Shown piece after piece: positions 37,893 through 47,087 of a stretch of DNA of 64,000 bases; within the stretch, counting starts at the first letter, position 1; every line of letters begins with the position of its first letter. The notes beneath the pieces are model-generated. The model worked only from the letters and a program-made list of their open reading frames with translations. It did no database searches and was not told the origin of the DNA. The stretch lies in NCBI GenBank assembly GCA_963803155.1, contig CAWDMN010000054.1, positions 36,851 through 100,850 of the forward strand. Reading direction: 5' to 3'. A program made the translations under genes and the position numbers. The stretch comes from CAWDMN01 sp963803155 (lineage in GTDB: Bacteria; Acidobacteriota; Terriglobia; Versatilivoradales; Versatilivoraceae).

Positions 37893-39839
37893 ATGAAGAC
37901 ACGCCTCCAACGATTGTTTATGCATACGAATGGCTTGTCATCCATTCTCTGTCATGGCTTGGCAGCCTTGGTGTTTATGATGTCTGCGCTTCCCGCCAAT
38001 GCGGACGATCTCGTGGTCAATACGGCATCCGATGAGGTCAATGGAGACGTTTCCACTCCTAGTGCGCTTAAAGCAAACCCGGGACCCGACGGGATATCTC
38101 TACGCGAAGCGATTGAAGCTGCCAACAATGTTTCAGGGCCTCATACCATCGCTATATCCCCTTCTCTGGCCGGTCAGACTCTTCTGCTTGCCGCAGGTCT
38201 TCCACCAATCCTCCGAGATGGAATAACACTGCAAGGAATTCGAGGTTTGGAAAATCAACCCAATTTTACCATAGACGGTCGCAACGCGAGGGATATCCTG
38301 ATCCAGGTGTATAGTTCGGATGTCACAATATGGGGATTTCGCATCATCAATGCATCATACCCCCCCGGACTTTTGTTTGTGAGGGCGGGCCCTCCAGGCC
38401 GGGCGGGCCTTCCAGACCTGCCCTCGCGGATCAACAATCTCCGCATTGAAGGAAATGTGTTTGACAACACCGGGATTCAATATCAGCCAACAGATGCAAT
38501 ACACGCAATCTCTCTTGGTGGAAATCCAGCGGGTCGAGATGTCAGTGTAACGAATGTCGCGATTATAGGGAATATCGTTGCTGGCTTCGGTGGCGATAGC
38601 GACGGCATTATTGCTGGAGCGGGTGGAGCAAACTGTCACATCGAGAACCTGCTCATCCACGGCAACACGATATCAAAAACCTCGTTTCCGATTGAAATTG
38701 GATCGGGTACTGGACCAAATAGCGGGGTAAAAGGATTGCGGATTACCGCAAATACATTCATGGAAAACTTGAAGGGGGTCACAATCCCGATAGGCGTTGG
38801 AGATTCAGACACCCTGCTCGATGATCTGATGATCGAAGGCAACCAATTCCTGGATGAAAACATTTCCGTCGCTTTTCAAACAAGTGGAACCAGGAATGGT
38901 ATTCAGAATATTCTCGTCGCGAACAACTTTCTTCATGGAGGGATCCATTTCAGGTGCGAAGGAACCCAAAACGTTATCCGGAACTCGGTGGTGGCTGGTA
39001 ACAAGCATGTTGGATCCGATGTATTCATGACCATTTACAGTGTAGCGCCGCAGGGCGGAAACCTGGTTGAGGACACCGAGATTGTCAACAACGTCATGCG
39101 GCACCAAATGAACATCACAGGAGGCATCATTACGGCCAGTGAGAACCGCGTGGAGCGAGTTCATATCGCAAACAATACGGTTGTAAGCCAAGGGCATGGT
39201 CTTCAAGTTCTCTCTGACGCAGAAGGGGCAGCAGGAAATTCTGTGTCCGGGGTTCAGGTCGTGAATACGATTTTTCAGACTGCTGACGGGGATTTCGTCG
39301 GCGAGGTCTCACCCGAGCAAGTCAGTCATTGCATCACTTCCATGTCCAATTTTCGTGGAGTAAACGGCAATTTCTCTGCCGATCCCCTCTTTATCGATTC
39401 CGTGCATGATGATTACCATCTGCAGATCGATAGCCCTGCCATTAATAAAGGGACAAGCGAGGGAGCTCCAATTACCGATCTCGAAAACCGGGAGCGGGTA
39501 GGTACGCCTGACATCGGCGCATTTGAATTCGATGGCGCTTCAATAGCTCGTTTCAGCCTAACGACCGTTGTGACGGGAGACGGAACCGTGATCTCAAATC
39601 CAATGCCCAAGAATTACATTAATAGCAGTTCCCTGTTCTACAACCTAGGGACCGAAGTGACACTCAAACCCATCCCTGCGTGGGGGTCTTACTTTGCTGG
39701 CTGGAGTGGCGATGACGATTGTTCTGATGGAGTCGTGCTAATGAACTCCAATAAGACTTGTGTGGCCACGTTTAATTCCCTGCCGCCAAGGCAATTATGG
39801 AACAGGGGATTGGCCCTTAAAAGGCAAAGGTCAAATTGA
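37893..39839 (+). CDS. Exported right-handed beta-helix protein with choice-of-anchor Q and InlB-type repeat
   Basis: About 648 aa from the ATG at 37893 (AAAGG 5 nt upstream); an in-frame ATG at 37824 would add 23 polar residues. The signal peptide ends near SALPANA. DLVVNTASDEVNGD and ISLREAIEAANN are typical of surface beta-helix proteins. Repeats of the form NLRIEGNVFDN, NVAIIGNIVAG, NLLIHGNTIS and GLRITANTFMEN form the helix to about residue 440. DYHLQIDSPAINKG and GTPDIGAFEFDG match the choice-of-anchor Q motif. The last 80 residues hold one InlB-like repeat (TVVTGDGTVISNP, FAGWSGDDDCSD). Probably surface-located; binding or lyase role unknown. Confidence 0.82.
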   Translation: MKTRLQRLFMHTNGLSSILCHGLAALVFMMSALPANADDLVVNTASDEVNGDVSTPSALKANPGPDGISLREAIEAANNVSGPHTIAISPSLAGQTLLLAAGLPPILRDGITLQGIRGLENQPNFTIDGRNARDILIQVYSSDVTIWGFRIINASYPPGLLFVRAGPPGRAGLPDLPSRINNLRIEGNVFDNTGIQYQPTDAIHAISLGGNPAGRDVSVTNVAIIGNIVAGFGGDSDGIIAGAGGANCHIENLLIHGNTISKTSFPIEIGSGTGPNSGVKGLRITANTFMENLKGVTIPIGVGDSDTLLDDLMIEGNQFLDENISVAFQTSGTRNGIQNILVANNFLHGGIHFRCEGTQNVIRNSVVAGNKHVGSDVFMTIYSVAPQGGNLVEDTEIVNNVMRHQMNITGGIITASENRVERVHIANNTVVSQGHGLQVLSDAEGAAGNSVSGVQVVNTIFQTADGDFVGEVSPEQVSHCITSMSNFRGVNGNFSADPLFIDSVHDDYHLQIDSPAINKGTSEGAPITDLENRERVGTPDIGAFEFDGASIARFSLTTVVTGDGTVISNPMPKNYINSSSLFYNLGTEVTLKPIPAWGSYFAGWSGDDDCSDGVVLMNSNKTCVATFNSLPPRQLWNRGLALKRQRSN

Positions 39840-39985
39840 TTTATTTCTGCGAAGAAGCAAGGGTCTTAAGAGCATGAAGGGATGGCGAGCGATCAGGTCC
39901 ACGTGATTAATTTTGCCAAGACGAGAGGGCAAAAGCCCGATGATCGCTCTCTACCGCTTCGCGCTGTTTAAACAACTGCGAGAGA

Positions 39986-41356
39986 TTATCTGGCGAGCGG
40001 GATCATCAATCGATTGATCTCCTTGATGAGCACCTGCTCGGAAATCGGATCAAAGTGAGAGTCTGCCGGTTCATATCCCCCTTCCGCGAAAGCCGCTTGG
40101 GTAGGAAGATATCCCAGATAGCCGTTACAGTAGGTCACGATAAAGGCCAACTTCGAATGGGAACTGGCTTTGATCCGCTTCCCAATCTCGTGAAAAAGTT
40201 CCACGGGCAAAGTCACCCAGGTGAAATCTTCAATTCGGACCAGGGTTGTCGGCACACTGACGGTGGTGTTGGTGAAATTCTCCGCAAGTTCCCGGTAATT
40301 GCGCGGCAAGAGAATATCCTGGCTGACCAATTGGATCGCGGGATTGAGAGGATCGCGAGTGGCAATCCCGTTTAAAACCGTGACTACTTCTTTGCCAATC
40401 TCGCAACCCAAGGAACGGGTATTTTCCAGATTGTCTTTGTATCCGTCGAGCCCTCCCACAAATCGCGGGTTGATATCCCCGGTCGCACCGTTCAAAAAGA
40501 TGCCCACAATTCCCGGCACTTTTTCCTCCACATACTCCAACATATGCCCCATCCATTCCGGGCTGATCATGTCGTTGCGTCCGCCCAGGGAAGTCCCATG
40601 GCAGGCATAGTTGACAAACACTCCAATCGGCTTCCCCGCAAGGTTGTCGATGCGCAAGATCCCCACTTCGTCGTCGATCGGGCCCTCCGGATTGCTGCCC
40701 AGCCGCATGACCCCTTCAATCTCGCGGATATTGACGGGATGATCGGTTTTGCTTTTCCCGTAGAATTGGCTGAAATAATTTTCGTCAAAAGTGGTGGTGG
40801 AATAAGCCGCGTCAACTTTCTTGCGGCGATTCATGGCAATTTGGGAGTGTCCAATGCCGCCCCCCAGTTTGACCGGTTCCAGGTTCGCTATGGCTTTTTT
40901 TACCGCCAGAATTATCTTATCGACAAACTGCCGTTCCCATTCCTGGTCGGCTGCACTGGATTCGGGGAAAGGGGCGGAATGGTTATGAACCGAAGCAAGC
41001 AATACATATTGAAGTGGGATTCCCACCGCCTCAGAGATGTGTCTTCGGGTCTCCTCAGGTTTGCGATAATCCACCACATCGCTGCTAATGAAAGCTAAGC
41101 GCTGCGTTCCATCGTCAAAAACCAGGGCCCGTGTATAAATAGGGCCAAAGACACCCTTCGATGGTCCGGTGCGCAGCGCATACCCCCCCAAGGTGACCGG
41201 CTGGGAAGGAGTGATATCCACCTTGGCAATGCCGGCGCGAAAAGCCGCACCAGCGGCGATCGATTTCGGAGCCAGGATTTCAAGAGCACAAAGAGAAAGC
41301 ACGAAACAGCAAACCACCAAGGGATGGCAGTCAAAAAAGATTTTCATTGTTTTCAT
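39986..41356 (-). CDS. Neutral/alkaline ceramidase-like N-terminal domain protein
   Basis: Exported protein of 456 aa. The ATG at 41356 follows GGAGGG and begins a signal peptide (FDCHPLVVCCFVLSLCALEI). The domain core shows RAGIAKVDITPSQPVTLGGYA, DDGTQRLAFISSDVV, LASVHNHSAPFPES, NYACHGTSLGGRND and FLNGATGDINPRF. The zinc-binding histidines of ceramidases appear in VHNHS and ACHGT, and the catalytic-serine-like region in GATGDIN. It lacks the C-terminal domain of true ceramidases, so the natural substrate may be another amide. It is the last gene in the minus-strand cluster. Confidence 0.82.
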   Translation of the reverse strand: MKTMKIFFDCHPLVVCCFVLSLCALEILAPKSIAAGAAFRAGIAKVDITPSQPVTLGGYALRTGPSKGVFGPIYTRALVFDDGTQRLAFISSDVVDYRKPEETRRHISEAVGIPLQYVLLASVHNHSAPFPESSAADQEWERQFVDKIILAVKKAIANLEPVKLGGGIGHSQIAMNRRKKVDAAYSTTTFDENYFSQFYGKSKTDHPVNIREIEGVMRLGSNPEGPIDDEVGILRIDNLAGKPIGVFVNYACHGTSLGGRNDMISPEWMGHMLEYVEEKVPGIVGIFLNGATGDINPRFVGGLDGYKDNLENTRSLGCEIGKEVVTVLNGIATRDPLNPAIQLVSQDILLPRNYRELAENFTNTTVSVPTTLVRIEDFTWVTLPVELFHEIGKRIKASSHSKLAFIVTYCNGYLGYLPTQAAFAEGGYEPADSHFDPISEQVLIKEINRLMIPLAR

Positions 41357-41365
41357 TTTCCCTCC

Positions 41366-41547
41366 ATAGAAAATCAAAATTGGGTAAAGGTGGAGCGAGC
41401 ACGAGTGACCACCGTCACCTGTGCACGCTGGCTGAGCAGGCGAGGCTGGCTTAGCGACGCGCGAAGGGTGACTTCGTCACACTCGCGCGTCCCATCTTCT
41501 TGTTGTGCCAGCCGCGTTGGCATGAGCGGCTCTTCAAAAAAAATCCA
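41366..41547. repeat. TAGAAAATCAAAATTGGG repeat and CCAGCC-CTGGC repeat
   Basis: 41366-41493 is a second copy of the repeat at about 7712-7815. Compared with that copy it carries extra small hairpins, GTGACCACCGTCAC and GGTGACTTCGTCAC. At 41495-41547 follows a copy of the roughly 45-bp CCAGCCGCG-TTGGC repeat. Confidence 0.65.
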
Positions 41548-41621
41548 TTCTCCCGAATTGAACAGGCCGCGAACCGGGGACTATTTCGGAACCGATCCTC
41601 AAATTCTAATGATCTCCGTTA

Positions 41622-42551
41622 CTAGCGCGAACTCTCCAACAGCATTTGTCCCAATAAAGCTTTTAAGGCGGCAGGTGTCTCATTGAGGTCAGCCCAAACG
41701 ACGGGAGATTGAAAATGTTTGGGGGTAATTTTCGTGGTCAACAGTTCGGTTCGAAACAGTTCCGCTTCCGCCAGCATTTCCCCTTGGGGGCTGAGGATAA
41801 AGCTATCGCCATAGCCCACATCCTTGGGATTTCCCGCAACCACCACATTGGAGCGAGCCACCACCATTTTCATCTGGCAGGCAAGGCCAATATGGCAGTT
41901 GCGAACCCACTTGCGGTGGGCATCCACCGTTTGGGCTGGAATGCTGTTGTAATGCGGAGAGAACAGGATCTCCGCCCCTTTGAGTTTGGCGATCAGCGCG
42001 GGATAGGGGAAAGAACTGTCATGGCAGATGATCACGGCAAAACGTGCGCCATTGGCCGTAAATACGGGCATCTCCTGGCCCGGAAGAAAACGCAGTTCGT
42101 CCCGGTCACCTTCCGTGAGCATGATTTTGTCGTAAATTCCCAGGATTCTTCCTCCATGAATCACCAGCTCGCTATTGAAAATTCCCTGATCGGTTTGCCG
42201 GGCCAAGCCCACTAAAATGACCATGGAGTGCGCCGCGCTCTCGGCGATAAATGACTGAAGATCGGGATTCTCCATCCGACGAGCGCCCTGGCGCATGTGC
42301 TCAACAGTGTCGTAACCGGAAAGAAAAGTTTCCGGCAACACCACAAAATCGCTGCCGCGATCCAAGGCTTCCTTGACCACTTTCCGGGTGCTAGCCAGGT
42401 TTTTGGCAAAATCCCCGTCCGCACAGGGTCCTTGGTAGACTGAGATGGTGACATCCCGCTCCAAAGCCTGCCCATTGTTTGCCAGTAGGAAGAACGTGGC
42501 TAAAAGACAAGCAGAGACAATCCCAATGCGGTGATTCCATATATCCTTCAT
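41622..42551 (-). CDS. Exported carbon-nitrogen hydrolase (nitrilase superfamily)
   Basis: Protein of 309 aa with a Sec signal peptide ending near GQALE, unusual for this mostly cytosolic family. The catalytic triad is visible: Glu in VVLPETFLSGYD, Lys in YDKIMLTEGD and Cys in AVIICHDSSFPYPA. It should hydrolyse an amide or nitrile. It lies 356 bp downstream of the amidohydrolase gene and 265 bp upstream of the ceramidase-like gene on the same strand. Confidence 0.87.
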   Translation of the reverse strand: MKDIWNHRIGIVSACLLATFFLLANNGQALERDVTISVYQGPCADGDFAKNLASTRKVVKEALDRGSDFVVLPETFLSGYDTVEHMRQGARRMENPDLQSFIAESAAHSMVILVGLARQTDQGIFNSELVIHGGRILGIYDKIMLTEGDRDELRFLPGQEMPVFTANGARFAVIICHDSSFPYPALIAKLKGAEILFSPHYNSIPAQTVDAHRKWVRNCHIGLACQMKMVVARSNVVVAGNPKDVGYGDSFILSPQGEMLAEAELFRTELLTTKITPKHFQSPVVWADLNETPAALKALLGQMLLESSR

Positions 42552-42907
42552 CGTGATCCTCCCTAGAAAATCGCTCTATGCTATTGAATCTATGAGGTAG
42601 GGCGGTTTCGCCGAAACCGCCGTCTGCGCTAGCATAGGCGGCCGGTTCGGCGAACCGGCCCTACCTCTTAGCCGCCCAGCATGAATATTTTCATCCTCAT
42701 GTCGTGCCGGCCGCGCTGGCACGAGTGTCTCCCCAAAATATCCCTGCCGTGTGGCAAACGACAAGGGATTGTAGTGCGGAGTCGCATTTCTCCGCGACTC
42801 CGCAGTTTCTTGCCCAGCTAAATGCCGCAGACCCACCTAAGCAGATCGACGTTGGGGGTCTGCGCTACGGGCTCTACCTCTCAGGCAAAAGCCATTTCCC
42901 TTTTATG
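42552..42907. repeat. Spacer holding paired-hairpin and CCGGCC-CTGGC repeats
   Basis: 42594-42667 is a clean GAGGTAGGG...CCCTACCTC unit with two inner hairpins (GGCGGTTTCGCCGAAACCGCC type and CCGGTTCGGCGAACCGG). 42683-42745 is a CCAGCC-CTGGC repeat copy. No gene. Confidence 0.75.
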
Positions 42908-43996
42908 TCAACGCTTGATAATTTTCAGGGCATTGGCACGGTAGATTTTTTTCAAAACCGGGTCGGAGAGACCCAATCCCGAGTAGCTCCAGTGGTACCC
43001 AAAAATCGGCGCATAAAAATGTTCGTCCAGAGTTTCGAGAATTCGAAAAGTGGTTTGATACATGTCCGAATTAAATCCCATGTCCGTGCCGTAGACCAAC
43101 CGATCCTGATATTTGGCATAGAACTGAGCCGTGAAGCGCGGGATGGTGGCGGTTTCGGCGTAACGGGCCGAAATGTCCGCATACAGATTGGGGAGGCGAT
43201 CGAATAGTTGTCCCAAGCGGGCCAGATCGTAATCGAGGTTGGCAAAATGGCAGGCCACAAAGATGGTCCGGGGATGCCGTTTGGCAGTCCGCTCCAGCAC
43301 ATCGATCATGCCTGAATGGCCCACGATGTCCGGCTGATTGTCGAGCCGCCAATCAAGCGCGTTCATCATGCCATCATTGGTCTCATCCATCTTCTGATAC
43401 ATCCAGATGGGATCGGCAACGTGAATGCTCACGGGCAACTTTAATTCGGCGCATTTCTCGAGAAGTGGATCCATTCTGGGATCGTCATAGTGCATACCCG
43501 CTGCTTTCCCCCAATTCGCTCCTTTCCCCTTGTCTCCCTCTTCGCCGACTCCACGGGCGCCCAGCTTGACGCATCGTTCCAGCTCCTTGACAGCGGCGGG
43601 CCCATAGCCAGGTTGGTCAAAGCCGGAGTAGTCGAAACCACACCACAATTCAAATCGGTCGGGATACTTGGAATATAAGGCAGCCACTTTGTCGAATTCC
43701 TCGCCGGTGGCCATGGCGAGGATGACACTTTTTTCAATTCCAGCGGCATCCATGATTTCGACCCAGCGATCCACTTCTTCCGGAGTTTTGGCATAGGGGT
43801 GGGTGTGCATATCGATGATCTGGTGCCGGGCCTTTGTCACCGTTGTAACCGGGATCTTGTAAATGGAAACCGGCTTGTAATCCTTCAGGAGAATCTGGTT
43901 AGGATCGGTATTTTTGTTCTGAGCCTGGCCCTGCCAAACCATGACCGGCAAAAGCCAAAAAACACATCTCCAAATTAACCTTTTGCAACAAAACAT
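42908..43996 (-). CDS. Exported amidohydrolase (TIM-barrel, PF04909-like)
   Basis: Protein of 362 aa with a signal peptide (LIWRCVFWLLPVMVWQG). The metal site starts with QIIDMHTHPYAKTPEEVD; further ligands are SIHVADP, ACHFANLD and the Asp in LVYGTDMGF. Such enzymes hydrolyse or decarboxylate cyclic amides, lactones or acids. Its ATG overlaps the stop codon of the symporter gene (TAATG), so the two are translationally coupled, suggesting that the enzyme acts on a compound related to the transported one. Confidence 0.87.
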   Translation of the reverse strand: MFCCKRLIWRCVFWLLPVMVWQGQAQNKNTDPNQILLKDYKPVSIYKIPVTTVTKARHQIIDMHTHPYAKTPEEVDRWVEIMDAAGIEKSVILAMATGEEFDKVAALYSKYPDRFELWCGFDYSGFDQPGYGPAAVKELERCVKLGARGVGEEGDKGKGANWGKAAGMHYDDPRMDPLLEKCAELKLPVSIHVADPIWMYQKMDETNDGMMNALDWRLDNQPDIVGHSGMIDVLERTAKRHPRTIFVACHFANLDYDLARLGQLFDRLPNLYADISARYAETATIPRFTAQFYAKYQDRLVYGTDMGFNSDMYQTTFRILETLDEHFYAPIFGYHWSYSGLGLSDPVLKKIYRANALKIIKR

Positions 43997-45672
43997 TATG
44001 CTTTTTCTCCTTTTATGAAGGTCATTAGAAAAGCCAGCATAAGGGTGATGCTGGCATAAGCAACAACTGTCATCCGATCGCCGCCAGGGACGGTGAAAAG
44101 CAACAAGAGAGTCAACAAGCCCACAGCTCCGGTGATCCGGCTTAGGAAGCGAAATACCTGAGGAGTCAAATCAGAGGAACCTTTCAATTCAAGCGCCACA
44201 TTGATGGGAGTATCCAACCGATTAAACAGTCCATCCCGTTTGGCGGCACGAGAGGCATCCCGTTCCGGAAAGAAGGAACTCATCATGAAAATGGCGACGG
44301 AAACAGGGATAATTACGACGACATTGGTAATGAGCCCCCATCCGAACGCAAAGCTCCCCACCATGCCGAGAATCAGACCGGAAAGAAAAGAGGCCAGGCC
44401 AGACCAATGAGGGGTTCGTCTCACCACCAGTCCCAGCAAGGCGGGCGGGCCATAGGAAAGCGAAATGATCGTATTGAACGTCACCATGATCTGGAAAATA
44501 CTCTTCCCCATGGCGGCAAAACAGATGGCCAAGGAGGTGATGATGAGAGCAACGGCAACCGTGGTGATCCTCCCCACCCGAAGAAGTGTCTTCTCTCCAG
44601 CGTTTGGAGCAAACAGAGTTTGGTACACATCCTTGGAAATGATGGCGGAATGAAGATTGAAAAGACCGGAAAGAGCGGCCATCGTAGAACTGAACATGGC
44701 TGCCAGCATGATTCCGATCAATCCATTGGGAAGCAAGGCGAGAGTGGCCGCCGCATAAGACGCCTCATGCGGATTGGCAAAACGCGGCAGGATAGTGGAC
44801 AGGTCCGGGTAGAGGACTCGCATGGAGAGAGACGGGATAAACCAGATAAAGGCGCCCAGCAGAAAAAGCCCGAAACAGAGCAGGGCAATTTTTTTGGCGG
44901 AACGTTCATGGTCGACACTGAAATAGCGCTGCGCCATGGCGGAAGTGTTGTACCCAAAACTCACCATGAGTGTCCAGGTGAAGACGTAAAACCAACCATA
45001 TTCTCCGGGAAGCCGAAGCGAAACCATCTCGGGTGGCAAAGCGTGATAGAGGCCGGAAAGGCCGCCAACGCGGCTGAGAGAAGCCCAGAGCAGCACCAGG
45101 CAAAAGGGCATGAGGATGACAGCTTGCAGGAAATCGGCAATGACAACGGCCCACAGCCCACCCAACATGCAATAAACCAGCATGATTCCGCCGGAAACCA
45201 GGATGGTGGCTTCAATGGGGAAGCCACTGGTGGAGGCAACCAGCAGACCGAGCCCATAAAGGGTGCTGGCGGCCATGAAAAATTGAAAGAAGACCGTAGC
45301 CACGGAAAAGGTTTGCCGGGTGCGTTCGTCGAATCGCTCATTTAGATACCCCATGGTGGTGGTGATCCTCGAACGACGCCAACGCTGGGCAAAAACGAAA
45401 TAGCCCAACAGGAAGGAGAGGGCGTTGCCGACATATAAAAAAATCACCGCGATTCCATTTTTGTAGGCAATCCCCGCGGCCCCGGTAAAAGTCCAGGCGC
45501 TGAAGCCGCTCATAAAGGAGCTCAGCCCCGCCACCAGCCACGGGATGCGGTTGCCTCCGCGGAAATAATCCGATGCCCCCTTGTTGAATTTCATGAAAAT
45601 AACGCCGATGGCCAGCGTGGCAACCATGTAAAGAGCAATAATCGCAAAATCGAGCAAATTGGCAGTTTTCAA
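43996..45672 (-). CDS. Sodium:solute symporter (SSS family)
   Basis: Inner-membrane protein of 558 aa. A TTG start at 45672 with GGAGA 5 nt upstream is preferred; the longer frame crosses leader DNA. About 13-14 hydrophobic helices are seen. SSS motifs include DYFRGGNRIPWLVAGLS, FMSGFSAWTFTGAAGIAY, GGLWAVVIADFLQAVIL and LNGLIGIMLAAMFSSTMAALSG-like segments for sodium and substrate binding. It probably imports a sugar, sugar acid or related small organic molecule. It is flanked by a Gfo/Idh oxidoreductase gene upstream and the coupled amidohydrolase gene downstream. Confidence 0.9.
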   Translation of the reverse strand: MKTANLLDFAIIALYMVATLAIGVIFMKFNKGASDYFRGGNRIPWLVAGLSSFMSGFSAWTFTGAAGIAYKNGIAVIFLYVGNALSFLLGYFVFAQRWRRSRITTTMGYLNERFDERTRQTFSVATVFFQFFMAASTLYGLGLLVASTSGFPIEATILVSGGIMLVYCMLGGLWAVVIADFLQAVILMPFCLVLLWASLSRVGGLSGLYHALPPEMVSLRLPGEYGWFYVFTWTLMVSFGYNTSAMAQRYFSVDHERSAKKIALLCFGLFLLGAFIWFIPSLSMRVLYPDLSTILPRFANPHEASYAAATLALLPNGLIGIMLAAMFSSTMAALSGLFNLHSAIISKDVYQTLFAPNAGEKTLLRVGRITTVAVALIITSLAICFAAMGKSIFQIMVTFNTIISLSYGPPALLGLVVRRTPHWSGLASFLSGLILGMVGSFAFGWGLITNVVVIIPVSVAIFMMSSFFPERDASRAAKRDGLFNRLDTPINVALELKGSSDLTPQVFRFLSRITGAVGLLTLLLLFTVPGGDRMTVVAYASITLMLAFLMTFIKGEKA

Positions 45673-45869
45673 AGAGATTCTCCGATAGTAGACAGTGACA
45701 ACTGATAAGTGAAAACAAAAGAACGCCGGGAAGAGGGCGACAGCTTCCCGGCGTTCCGGGGGGAGGGTCGTCATTTCGAGAGTGGGGAATAAATCCGGCT
45801 TTTCTCTCGAAACAGATTGATCGCTCCCAATCCAACGGCTGCCCAGCAGCCCGTAGGATGTCTTTTCAA

Positions 45870-46871
45870 TTACTCCTCTGATTCCGGAATAAACCGATCC
45901 ATCGACCCGCTGTACCCCTGGTGAACGGCCATGGCCAGCTTCAAGGAATGCCGGCCATCTTCAAGAGAGGAGGGAGTTTTCTCCTTTCCCTCCACTGCCG
46001 CCAGGAACGCAACGTGTTCCCCCCAAAATCCGCCGGCAATTAAAGGGTCCACGGGTGATGGATCATCATTCAGCACCTGATTGTCCCGATAGATTCTTTC
46101 CCCCGAAAAACAAAAGGAACTAGCATAAGCAGTTCCCAAGGAGACTTCCATCAATTGATTCTCCAGGTGAATGGCATATTGTTCCCGCGTTAAACCGCAA
46201 TCGACCAACACGGTTAAATCCGCCACTATCCCGCTTTCAAATGTCAGCCGGACCAGAAAATCGTGGGCCGGCGAAGCGGGATAGGGCGAACGGTGAGTAA
46301 CCACCTGCTTGACTTCGCCGCACAAGAAGCGCAGACAATCCAACGGATGAATGGCCGTCCCAATCCCGAATTCGGGTTCCAGTCGCCGGTTTCGCAACAT
46401 CTCGGCCCGGGCATAGCGAATGGGGCCATTTTCCTCCGCCCACTGTTTCAGGCGCTGAATGCCAGGCATGGAGCGACGATTAAATGCCAGTAAATTAATT
46501 ACCCCATATTCTCTAGCCAGGGCAGCCATGCCTTCGGCCTGAGCCAGGGTCACTCCCGGAGGTTTCTCCACAAAAACGGGAATTTTCAAAGGCAACAGTT
46601 GTTCAACAATGCCCGCGGTATATTGCGGCTGCACCATGCAATAGATGAGGTCCGGCTGCTCGATTTCAATCATACGATGGAAATTGTCATAGGCATGCCG
46701 GTAGCCGAAGTCCCGACAAAACTCTTCCGCGCGCTGGAGATTGAGATCACAAATCCCCGCCAAAATCAGACGTGGATCAGGGGCGGCGGCCAGCCGTTGA
46801 AGGGTGGGGGCATGGTAGGATCGGGCGAAACTGCCGGCTCCGATTTGAACCATTTTATAGGGTGCAGTCAT
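45870..46871 (-). CDS. Gfo/Idh/MocA-family oxidoreductase
   Basis: Protein of 333 aa. The nucleotide-binding motif QIGAGSFARSYHAPTLQ is at residues 9-25. FVEKPPGVTLAQAEGMA has the conserved EKP. GIGTAIHPLDCLRFL carries the usual His/Asp pair. AAGGAG precedes the ATG. A 133-bp heptameric tandem repeat lies just upstream of its ribosome site. It is paralogous in family, not in close sequence, to the gene at 19505. Likely acts on a sugar or sugar acid imported by the adjacent symporter; inferred from context. Confidence 0.87.
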   Translation of the reverse strand: MTAPYKMVQIGAGSFARSYHAPTLQRLAAAPDPRLILAGICDLNLQRAEEFCRDFGYRHAYDNFHRMIEIEQPDLIYCMVQPQYTAGIVEQLLPLKIPVFVEKPPGVTLAQAEGMAALAREYGVINLLAFNRRSMPGIQRLKQWAEENGPIRYARAEMLRNRRLEPEFGIGTAIHPLDCLRFLCGEVKQVVTHRSPYPASPAHDFLVRLTFESGIVADLTVLVDCGLTREQYAIHLENQLMEVSLGTAYASSFCFSGERIYRDNQVLNDDPSPVDPLIAGGFWGEHVAFLAAVEGKEKTPSSLEDGRHSLKLAMAVHQGYSGSMDRFIPESEE

Positions 46872-46892
46872 TGAGACTCCTTTGGATTAGAC

Positions 46893-47025
46893 GCCAGGTG
46901 CTGGGTGCTGGGTGCCAGGTGTCTGGTGCCAGGTGTCTGGTGTCTGGTGTCTGGTGTCTAGTGTCTAGTGTCTAGTGTCTAGTGTCTAGTGTCGAGTGTC
47001 GAGTGTCGAGTGTCGAGTGCCAGAT
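46893..47025. repeat. Heptameric tandem repeat array (19 units)
   Basis: Nineteen 7-bp units change in blocks: GCCAGGT/GCTGGGT, then GTCTGGT, five GTCTAGT, four GTCGAGT, and a final GCCAGAT. The array sits 22 bp upstream of the oxidoreductase start (its 5' leader on the minus strand). Phase is kept throughout while neighbouring units are most alike, as expected from slippage. Confidence 0.92.
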
Positions 47026-47087
47026 GCCCCGTGGGAAAGGGGTTCTGATATTTTATATTTTCCAATTGGCTTTCTTTCCTCACCGGT

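Noticed and set aside
46893..47025. Possible CRISPR array
   Set aside because: Units are 7 bp with no spacers; this is a simple tandem repeat and no cas genes are present.
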